Source: JAENVT01 sp031430695
GTDB taxonomy: Bacteria; Actinomycetota; Acidimicrobiia; Acidimicrobiales; Ilumatobacteraceae
Assembly (NCBI GenBank): GCA_031430695.1
Contig: JANPBZ010000186.1
Location: 1-7,247, forward strand
Reading direction: 5' to 3'
DNA: 7,247 nucleotides
Part shown: in pieces, positions 1-4,455 of the stretch
Layout of the letters: the number at the start of each line of letters is the position of its first letter
Position numbering within the stretch: the first letter of the stretch is position 1
Notes under the pieces: model-generated
What the model was told of the DNA's origin: nothing
Seen by the model: the letters and a program-made list of their open reading frames with translations, nothing else
Databases searched by the model: none
Made by a program: the position numbers and the translations under genes

Positions 1-216
1 CTTCGCCCACAGCACCGCCTCCATCAGCTCGGTCTGCTCGTCGAACGGCACCGTCGAGATCCGGTACACGCCCTGAGCCCGCCGCTCGAGCACGCCAGTC
101 GCAGCCATCCGACGCACCTGGTCATCCGCGACATCGACCCCTGCGGCCTGCGCGACCGTGAAGAGACCATGCTGCTGCGCGGCCACCTCCAACAGACGAG
201 CGACAGGGTTCTCCAT
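1..216 (-). CDS. AbiEi-type antitoxin/regulator, N-terminal domain (partial, runs off the left edge)
   Basis: The gene reads leftwards from ATG at 214-216 and is still open at base 1, so only 72 residues are visible. They begin MENPVARLLEVAAQQHG and run through LFTVAQAAGV, VRRMAATGVLERRAQGVYRI and PFDEQTELMEAVLWA. This is the winged-helix layout of the N-terminal domain of AbiEi-type antitoxins: a 'follow/avoid' helix pair, then a wing ending GVYRI. In type IV toxin-antitoxin systems AbiEi represses its own operon and counters the nucleotidyltransferase AbiEii. Many actinobacterial proteins carry this domain without a toxin partner, and no partner can be seen here. The start is supported by a leaderless-type promoter ending 7 bases before the ATG and by the absence of a Shine-Dalgarno sequence. 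It lies next to restriction-gene debris, which fits a former defence region. The C-terminal domain is outside the window, so antitoxin function is unproven. Confidence 0.75.
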   Translation of the reverse strand, partial: MENPVARLLEVAAQQHGLFTVAQAAGVDVADDQVRRMAATGVLERRAQGVYRISTVPFDEQTELMEAVLWAK

Positions 217-223
217 GAGCAAA

Positions 224-252
224 ACCCTAGCCCATACGCCACGATTCTACAA
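224..252 (-). promoter_or_regulatory. Putative leaderless promoter of the AbiEi-type gene
   Basis: On the minus strand, TTGTAG (247-252) is followed by exactly 17 bases and then TAGGGT (224-229). The -10 box ends 7 bases before the ATG at 216, so transcription would begin at or next to the start codon. That is the usual leaderless arrangement in Actinomycetota and agrees with the missing Shine-Dalgarno sequence. Seen by eye only. Confidence 0.5.
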
Positions 253-325
253 TTGAGTGGACTTCTTGAGTACAAAAGCGTGGCATGAGAGTACGCTTCT
301 GGGGCACTGCATCGGATCTCGGCCG

Positions 326-415
326 TCAGGCAACGACGACGTTGGGAAGTGTCTGTTGAACGATTCTGGCGATGTTGCGGGCGTCGTCGATTCCACGGTG
401 GTGAGTGCCGGACAG
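326..415 (-). pseudogene. C-terminal fragment of a DEDDh 3'-5' exonuclease
   Basis: The last 29 codons of this reading frame encode LSGTHHRGIDDARNIARIV, followed by a short tail and a stop at 326-328. The HHRGIDDARNIAR segment is the final Exo III motif of ERI-1/KapD-like DEDDh exonucleases, in which His and Asp are catalytic. The earlier D-x-E and Asp motifs are absent. The frame instead continues upstream directly into an HsdR motif ending LTGFDAP at 416, so this is a tail fragment joined in frame to an unrelated gene. It cannot be an active nuclease alone. Family assignment is by motif from memory; with only about 29 residues it is moderately secure. Confidence 0.5.
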
Positions 416-830
416 CGGGGCATCGAAGCCGGTGAGGAGCATCGACTTCACGATCAGGATTGCCAGCGGGTCGTGACTCTCGTCGGCAAGGCCAACGGGC
501 CGCTTGAACAGATTGGTCCGCACCTGCTGTCGAAGCTTGTCGCTCCACACGTGATACTCGGGAGGATCGTTGTGTTCGGCAGAGATCACCGGGGCGAAGT
601 CGAGCGCTCGCAGCAGCTCCGGCTCGTTGCGATGATCATGGCCTTGAACCCGTCGGGCATTACCGTGCTCACGTAGTGACGGAGGATGTCGTGGGCCTTG
701 GCGGCGATCATCTCGGGCGCTTCGAGCACTTGTGCCGTGTTGGCGTACTTCGTCTGGAGGATCTCGCGTTGTTGGTCGGTGAGTTCGGCGAACCAGCGGA
801 AGAAGACGTCGTCCATCTTCTCGCCGTCAC
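416..830 (-). pseudogene. hsdR: Remnant of a type I restriction enzyme motor subunit (HsdR)
   Basis: HsdR is the ATP-dependent DNA translocase and nuclease subunit of type I restriction-modification systems. Two stretches of its helicase region survive. The first (from about 828 down to 619) contains MDDVFFRWFAELTDQQ, LRHYVSTVMPDGFKAMIIATSR, the segment before and at motif IV. The second, in another frame (about 618 to 416), contains LLRALDFAPVISAEHNDPPE, WSDK, FKRPVG and LAILIVKSMLLTGFDAP, the motif V/VI area. Intact homologues usually have several tens of residues between these blocks, so an internal deletion and a frame change occurred near 619. The nuclease and Walker A regions are missing at one end, and everything after LTGFDAP is missing at the other. 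No hsdM or hsdS is in the window. It is a dead fragment, abutting the small gene that ends at 827. Confidence 0.75.
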
Positions 831-1069
831 ACGCGCAGCGAAGCGCTTTTCAGCCGCTGCTCGGTGACCGGACCAGGTAGCGGCCGGACATGCACCAGTC
901 CGTCAGCGGCGACGTCGACGACTTCAGCGACCGCGATAGCCGAGCCAGCCCCGACGACGATCAACCGACCGGGCACCACCACCGTCTGGTCGGGCGCCTG
1001 ATCGAGATACGTCCAGGGAAGGCCGGTTTCGTCCTCGGTGTTCAAGTCGACGAACAGATCGATTCTCAT
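827..1069 (-). CDS. Small conserved hypothetical protein, 80 aa
   Basis: The ATG at 1067-1069 overlaps the TGA of the upstream small gene as ATGA, so translation is probably coupled. The product begins MRIDLFVDLNTEDETGLPW and continues TYLDQAP, VVPGRLIVVG, AVAEVVDV and GLVHVRPLPGPV. It is acidic and rich in beta-branched residues, with no signal peptide or membrane segment, and looks like a compact beta-barrel-like domain. I recall short actinobacterial hypothetical proteins of this style (DETG-x-x-W near the N-terminus, VHVRPLPGPV near the end), but I do not know a function. The last about eight codons overlap the start of the HsdR fragment, so the natural C-terminus may have been altered. 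Codon use is normal for the window, which supports real coding. Confidence 0.6.
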   Translation of the reverse strand: MRIDLFVDLNTEDETGLPWTYLDQAPDQTVVVPGRLIVVGAGSAIAVAEVVDVAADGLVHVRPLPGPVTEQRLKSASLRV

Positions 1070-1239
1070 GCGTCCTCCTTTCGAAACGCCGGGTTGCTGA
1101 CGGTGCGGTGCGACACCGCCAGCAGGCGGGCGACACCAGTGTCAAGATCATCGTAGAACGTGTTCGTCACATGCGGGCTCCGGTATGTCGGAACGACCTC
1201 GAACCCGGCTTCGATCACGTCGGCCAGCCGCAAGCGCAT
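1066..1239 (-). CDS. Small hypothetical protein, 57 aa, in frame with the upstream ABC ATPase remnant
   Basis: From the ATG at 1237-1239 the frame encodes MRLRLADVIEAGFEVVPTYR, then PHVT, FYDDLDTGVARLLAVSH and a tail ending KEDA. The same frame is open upstream into the ABC ATPase fragment, but these 57 residues do not resemble an ABC ATPase C-terminus: there is no H-loop histidine in the usual setting after the D-loop. They read like an independent small domain. The stop overlaps the next start (ATGA at 1066-1069), so this and the 80-aa gene form a coupled pair. No Shine-Dalgarno sequence precedes the ATG, so translation could come from here or as the tail of the fusion. Function unknown. 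Alternatively it is simply a diverged ATPase C-terminus. Confidence 0.45.
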   Translation of the reverse strand: MRLRLADVIEAGFEVVPTYRSPHVTNTFYDDLDTGVARLLAVSHRTVSNPAFRKEDA

Positions 1240-1674
1240 GACATCATCGGCACGCGTCGGGTCCAGGCTCGCCGTTGGCTCGTCGGCCAGGATCAGGTCC
1301 GGCCGGGCAACGACCAGTCGGGCAAGTGCAACGCGTTGACGTTCACCGCCCGACAACTGGTCGGTACGTCGCCATAGCGAGTCACCCAAACCGAACCGGT
1401 CCAGAGCCAGGCGGGCGTCGTCGGCACCTTGCGGCCGCACCAGCGGCCACAGCGCCCGGCTCGGCGACCAGTCCCCAAGTCGCCCAGCGTTGACATTGTG
1501 GATCACCCGGAGCTCACCGGCGAGAAGTAGACCCTGGTGCATCGTGGCAATCCTGCGCCGAAGGGCACGTAAGGCGCGGCGGTCCAAGAGGGCTGGGTCG
1601 TTGTCGAAAACGCTGACCGTGCCCTCCGTAGGTCGAAGTGTGGCGTTGATCAGATTGAGCAGCGTCGACTTGCC
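1240..1674 (-). pseudogene. ABC transporter ATPase remnant, PhnC-type (possibly selenate/phosphonate importer)
   Basis: This part of the fused frame encodes GKSTLLNLINATLRPTEGTV, a Q-loop region (IATMHQG), HNVNAGRLGDWS, the ABC signature LSGGERQRVALAR, Walker B (DLILADEP) and the D-loop (SLDPT). The order and the NVNAGRLG-x-WS segment match PhnC-type importer ATPases. The start of the gene is lost: the P-loop is built from two proteins, reading ESSTSGKST, so the first glycine of GxxxxGKST is gone and ATP binding should be impaired. The C-terminus is also lost, because after TRADDV the frame enters an unrelated small ORF. No permease gene is visible. It would have energised uptake of the ligand of the adjacent binding protein. 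Confidence 0.75.
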
Positions 1675-2169
1675 CGATGTGGACGACTCACTGCCGAACG
1701 TAAGCCTCGTCCCACCGAGGGCGCCCAGGCCTGCGACATCGGTGATCGGCGCGATGCCAGCAACGGCGTTGGCGATGAACACCGAGTGGAATGCGGCATC
1801 GATGTCGCGCTGCTCAACCACTACCGAGTCCGGTGTCGATAGCGAGGCCTGCACACCGGTCAGCCCGCCAACCACACAAGATCCAAGTCGCCGGCTCGGA
1901 ACAGACTGACCACGGCCGAGTACTCGGTCACGGGGACGAATTCGACCTCGACATCCAACGCCGAACCCAAGTACGTAGCAACGAGGCCGTACAGCCGGTT
2001 GAGCTTCTCTGGATCCTGATCAGGGAGAGGCCCCGATACGCAACGATCCCCCGGAGCCGCTGTCGCCGGACGAGTCATCACCACACGACGCGAGGAAACC
2101 CAAAGAAGCCAACCCAAGCCCTGCGGTGCCAGCCAACAATGCTCTCCGGGAAAGTGGTGCGTGTGCCAT
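1675..2169 (-). pseudogene. PhnD-family substrate-binding lipoprotein remnant (selenate/phosphonate-type), frameshifted and truncated
   Basis: ATG at 2167-2169 opens MAHAPLSRRALLAGTAGLGL, with a twin-arginine-like SRR and a lipobox LASC, then a Gly/Ser linker and LRIGA. One extra base near 2024-2031 shifts the frame into PDQDPEKLNRLYGLVATYLG, EFVPVTEYSAVVSLFRAGDL and DLVWLAG. One missing base near 1870 shifts it again into GGLTGVQA, QRDIDAAFHSVFIANA and LTFGSESSTSG. These are hallmark blocks of PhnD-type periplasmic binding proteins. The IPDQDP and GLTGVQARL blocks recall the subfamily annotated as putative selenate ABC transporter binding protein. About the last half of the family length is missing; the reading frame then enters the ATPase at GKST. 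The ligand is inferred from subfamily memory and from the two selenoprotein genes beside it. Confidence 0.75.
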
Positions 2170-2337
2170 GGCGGACGACTCTCGCAGACCGATGCAGCCC
2201 TCGACATCTCATCAACAAGTGTTTTCTGAAAGTTTCGGTCGACTGCCGGCGGCGATGCGGGCGTGGACATCGAAACATCTCAGAAACTCTGCCGGCATGA
2301 CCAGCCTTGCGACGGCGAGCCGATCTAGCGTCGCCTT
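2170..2337. other. Divergent intergenic region between transporter remnant and selenoprotein operon
   Basis: No convincing gene is seen. The segment 2205-2240 is AT-richer than the rest of the window. The 8-base word CTGCCGGC occurs at 2243-2250 and 2289-2296, preceded in each case by a related TCT-GAAA/TCTCAGAAA-like stretch, so a shared operator is conceivable. No clear promoter for the leftward transporter gene was recognised. Confidence 0.3.
2326..2331 (+). promoter_or_regulatory. Putative -10 box in front of the leader ORF of the selenoprotein operon
   Basis: TAGCGT lies 6 bases before the ATG at 2338, the spacing of an actinobacterial leaderless promoter. No good -35 hexamer sits at 16-18 bases: TTGCGA at 2307-2312 is only 13 bases away. 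The assignment is therefore weak. Confidence 0.3.
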
Positions 2338-2403
2338 ATGAAGGACTTCCGGCCCGATTTCGAACCTGACGGCGCGATCACATCCCTACCTGGGTTGGCG
2401 TGA
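2338..2403 (+). CDS. Short leader ORF (21 aa) overlapping the selenoprotein start
   Basis: ATG at 2338-2340 opens a 21-codon frame, MKDFRPDFEPDGAITSLPGL plus Ala. Its stop TGA (2401-2403) overlaps the GTG start of the selenoprotein (2400-2402) as GTGA. The selenoprotein GTG has no strong Shine-Dalgarno sequence, so a ribosome finishing this ORF could restart there. A possible leaderless promoter lies just upstream. The peptide is acidic and has no recognised domain. It could be a chance ORF; its support is the overlap geometry alone. Confidence 0.35.
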   Translation: MKDFRPDFEPDGAITSLPGLA

Positions 2404-3002
2404 GCTTTCGACGCCATCACGTCATCGCTATTGCGGCGCTCGTGCTCGCCGGTGCAGCCGCCGGGTGTTCCGACGCACGATCACCAGCTGACGTCGGGTC
2501 CGCGTCCACCATCGACGTACCCGGATCCGCATCCACCGCCCAGGTACCCGCATCCACCGTCGAGGTACCCGGATCTGACACTCCCGGGGCCGACGTGCCT
2601 GCGGCGTTGGATTTTCGTGCGCCGTTGGTAGGTGGTGGCGAGTTCGACGGGACCGAGTTCGCGGGGCGACCGGTTGTGTTCTGGTTTTGGGCGCCAACTT
2701 GAAGCATTTGTAACCGTGAAGCCGCTTCGGTCGAAGCGGCACGCAAACGCTGGGCAGGATCAGTCGAGTTCGTCGGTGTTGCCTGGACCGGCGACGAGGC
2801 CGCCTTTCAGGGCTTCATCGACAAGTACGAGTTGACGTTCCCGACGATCAGTGATGATCCCGGCGACGTGTATCTCCGCTTCGAGATACCGGTGCAACCG
2901 GCGTTCGTAATCGTTGGTTCCGACGGCACAACGCAGACCCTGGCCGGCGCCGTTGACGACTCGACGCTCGACGCGATCTTGAACGACGCAACCAGCGCAT
3001 AG
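2400..3002 (+). CDS. Probable selenoprotein: DsbE/MPT53-like thioredoxin-fold lipoprotein with U-x-x-C active site
   Basis: Translated with TGA 2700-2702 as selenocysteine, the product is 200 aa. Residues 1-23 are a lipoprotein signal peptide (MSFRRHH, a hydrophobic core, lipobox AAGC, Cys23). Residues about 34-65 are a repetitive Ser/Thr/Val/Pro linker. A TlpA/DsbE-type redoxin domain follows: LDFRAPLVGG, VVFWFWAPT, then U101-S-I-C104-NREAASVEAA, VEFVGVAWTGDEAAFQGFID, ELTFPTISDD and the cis-Pro loop VQPAFVIVGSDG. In mycobacterial MPT53/DsbE the aligned site is a CxxC with the same NxEA continuation, so the TGA replaces the resolving-pair cysteine exactly. The frame is unbroken from GTG to TAG, and homology resumes immediately after TGA. 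A hairpin sits 18 bases downstream. Without readthrough the product would lack most of its redox domain. It precedes the ccdA-like gene by 9 bases. Predicted role: extracytoplasmic thiol/selenol oxidoreductase. Confidence 0.87.
2499..2573 (+). repeat. Imperfect tandem repeat coding the lipoprotein linker
   Basis: Three in-frame units of 27, 24 and 24 bases (2499-2525, 2526-2549, 2550-2573) encode SASTIDVPG, SASTAQVP and ASTVEVPG. This is a flexible spacer between the lipidated cysteine and the redoxin domain. Copy number could change by slippage without altering the frame. Confidence 0.8.
2715..2743 (+). promoter_or_regulatory. Candidate bacterial SECIS element (bSECIS) for the TGA at 2700
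   Basis: A perfect 8-bp stem, GCCGCTTC (2721-2728) with GAAGCGGC (2733-2740), closes a GGTC loop (2729-2732). Three more pairs, CGT (2715-2717) with ACG (2741-2743), extend it beyond a three-base 5' bulge (GAA). The first loop G is the 27th base after the TGA, within the roughly 16-37 base range described for bacterial SECIS loops. The E. coli fdhF SECIS also presents GGUC in its loop. SelB would bind this hairpin and deliver Sec-tRNA at the upstream UGA. It lies wholly inside the coding sequence, as bacterial SECIS elements do. Confidence 0.75.
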
Positions 3003-3011
3003 CCGCACCCG

Positions 3012-3920
3012 ATGACGGCGCTACAAGGCAACTTCGCGTACAGCTTCCTGCTTGGGGTGTTCGCCGCAGTCAATCCGTGCGGGTTCGTGCTCTTGCCGTC
3101 GTACCTGATGTACTTCCTCGGGATCGACGGACAGACCCGGACGACGCAACGGGCCAGTGTCGAACGCGCGCTCGTGGTCAGCGCGGCGACGTCGACCGGG
3201 TTCATCAGCGTGTTCTTGATCGTCGGGATCATCTCGCGCCTGCTCACGTCGACGATCGAGACCAACGCCAAGTACGCCTCGTTGGCGATCGGGATCGTGC
3301 TGCTCGTCCTCGGTGGGTTCATGTTGGCCGGTTGGAAACCACCGATCGGCTCCCCGCAGCTGGGTTCGGGCCGTCAACGCACCCGCACGTTCTGGTCGAT
3401 GGTGGGCTTCGGTGCCGCCTACGCGATCGCGTCGATTGGCTGCACGATCGGATTCCTCGTCTCAGCCGTGTTCGGCAGCTTCGCCTCCAAGGGGTTTCTC
3501 AGCGGGGTCGTCAGCGTCGCGATGTACGGCGCCGGAATGGCGTTGCTCGTCTCAGCGCTCACGGTCACCCTCGCGTTCGCCAGCGGAGTTCTCGTCAAGG
3601 GACTTCGGCGGGGGCTGCGCTACATGGACCGTGTCTCAGCAGTCTTCATTCTCGTCACCGGCGGCTACCTCACCTGGTACTGGTACGCATCGATCACCGG
3701 CCGCAACAGCGACCCGGTGGTCGGCAAAGTCGACGACTGGCAATCATGGGTCGTGGACCACCTGCAACGCGTCGGCACCGTCAGGCTCGCTGCCGTGCTC
3801 ATCTCCGCAACGGCCATCGGCATCGCATTCGTCTGGTCACACCGCACCTCCAGCGAGAGTGAACCGGAACCAATCGCCGAACCCGAAATGGAGCATCACT
3901 CACCGCAGGAACTCACATGA
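3012..3920 (+). CDS. ccdA: CcdA/DsbD-type transmembrane electron-transfer protein
   Basis: This 302-aa protein starts at ATG 3012, nine bases after the selenoprotein stop, with no clear Shine-Dalgarno sequence, so coupling is likely. It shows the two signature cysteines of the family: NPCGFVLLPSYL (Cys23, first membrane segment) and ASIGCTIGF (Cys144, start of the second three-helix unit). About seven or eight hydrophobic segments are visible, arranged as an inverted repeat with a cytoplasmic loop containing QLGSGRQRTRTF between halves. An extra C-terminal membrane segment (LAAVLISATAIGIAFVW) and an acidic tail follow. CcdA-type proteins take electrons from cytoplasmic thioredoxin and reduce extracytoplasmic thioredoxin-fold partners. 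The partner here is plainly the upstream Sec-containing lipoprotein, as in the mycobacterial MPT53/Rv2877c-type pairing. The gene is intact. The cysteine pair, length and context make the assignment firm; the exact substrate is inferred. Confidence 0.9.
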   Translation: MTALQGNFAYSFLLGVFAAVNPCGFVLLPSYLMYFLGIDGQTRTTQRASVERALVVSAATSTGFISVFLIVGIISRLLTSTIETNAKYASLAIGIVLLVLGGFMLAGWKPPIGSPQLGSGRQRTRTFWSMVGFGAAYAIASIGCTIGFLVSAVFGSFASKGFLSGVVSVAMYGAGMALLVSALTVTLAFASGVLVKGLRRGLRYMDRVSAVFILVTGGYLTWYWYASITGRNSDPVVGKVDDWQSWVVDHLQRVGTVRLAAVLISATAIGIAFVWSHRTSSESEPEPIAEPEMEHHSPQELT

Positions 3921-3949
3921 CCACTGATCGAATCCCGGTGCTGCCGTGA
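3917..3949 (+). CDS. Possible 10-aa intercistronic peptide overlapping both neighbours
   Basis: ATG 3917-3919 overlaps the ccdA stop (ATGA), and its frame, MTTDRIPVLP, ends at TGA 3947-3949, overlapping the GTG at 3946 (GTGA). It could hand ribosomes from ccdA to the next gene across the gap. It may equally be the true N-terminus of the next gene separated by an indel, or chance. No domain or Shine-Dalgarno sequence is seen. Confidence 0.25.
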   Translation: MTTDRIPVLP

Positions 3950-4363
3950 TGACTTCCACAGGCCCGACCGCGGGCCCGCGCATCGTCAGGCTGGTCGGGG
4001 TTTATGACGCTGACAGCACCTTGCGGGGAGAGTTGACGTACTGGATCGGCGCCCGGCTCGGGCGACAGCACTGCTCGCTGTGCGACATCACCCACGGCAC
4101 ACTTGAGGCAACGACCCGAATGGAAGGCGTGCCAGGCCGGACTCCCCGTGCCGTTCGACACCTACCATCGCGACGACCAGCCCGACTCGATCCGCACTGC
4201 CGCCAACGCCCATGCACCGGTCGTGATCGCGGTGACCGACATCGGCAACATGCTGCTCCTCGCACCCACCGAGCTTGACGCGTGCGACGGTTCCATCGTC
4301 CTCCTCATCGCCGAGATCGAACAAGCAGCCGAACGCGTCGGGTTGACATGGACGGCGCGATGA
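3946..4363 (+). pseudogene. Small CxxC protein of unknown function, with a one-base frameshift
   Basis: From GTG 3946 (or ATG 3949) the frame encodes IVRLVGVYDADSTLRGELTY, WIGARLGRQ and HCSLCDITHGT (Cys43-x-x-Cys46). One extra base near 4102 then breaks it. The second frame continues LRQRPEWKACQAGLPVPFD, HRDDQPDSIR, APVVIAVTDIGNMLLLAP, LDACDGS and ends TWTAR at 4361-4363. Together they give one coherent protein of about 138 aa. I recall actinobacterial hypothetical proteins with the same pattern (GELRY, HC-x-LCD-x-THG, then W and a VPF segment), but know no function. The CxxC and the position between a CcdA gene and a selenoprotein suggest a cytoplasmic thiol or metal role. There is no signal peptide. 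The indel makes the copy broken as written; a sequencing error is a live alternative, because both halves keep good coding character. Confidence 0.65.
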
Positions 4364-4396
4364 CGCGTGCCGGCCGAGTCGTCGCCGTCCACACCT

Positions 4397-4447
4397 GACG
4401 ACAACGATGACATCCACGACAACATCGACGACAACGTCGACGACAAG
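4397..4447 (+). repeat. 12-base GACGACAAC-type tandem repeat before the GrdB-like gene
   Basis: The motif GACGACAACRTC recurs about four times with small changes, ending just before the ribosome binding site. On the plus strand it can be read in frame after the TGA at 4361-4363 as an acidic DDN-DD-HDN-DDN-DDK run, ending in a TGA that overlaps the next ATG. It may be simple slippage-prone DNA or the remains of an acidic tail on the CxxC protein. Confidence 0.6.
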
Positions 4448-4450
4448 GGG
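4445..4450 (+). promoter_or_regulatory. Ribosome binding site of the GrdB-like gene
   Basis: AAGGGG lies 5 bases before ATG 4456 and decides this start. It is one of the clearest Shine-Dalgarno sequences in the operon. Confidence 0.55.
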
Positions 4451-4455
4451 ACCCG

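Noticed and set aside
24..548. A 174-codon minus-strand open frame spanning the AbiEi-type gene and the restriction remnant
   Set aside because: It is Arg/Ser-rich, covers two recognisable proteins in other frames, and runs across the promoter between them.
2400..3002. The TGA at 2700 as a plain nonsense mutation making a pseudogene
   Set aside because: The site is the catalytic Cys position, a SECIS-like hairpin follows at the right distance, no other lesion is present in the gene, and a second gene nearby shows the same arrangement. Not formally excluded without the Sec machinery.
3077..3862. A long open frame of 261 codons on the plus strand within the ccdA region
   Set aside because: It is an Arg/Asp-rich off-frame translation of the ccdA coding sequence, typical of high-GC DNA, with no domain and no membrane segments.
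4361..4363. A third Sec codon at the end of the CxxC protein
   Set aside because: No cysteine-aligned position or redox motif surrounds it, what follows is low-complexity acidic repeat, and no convincing hairpin was seen.
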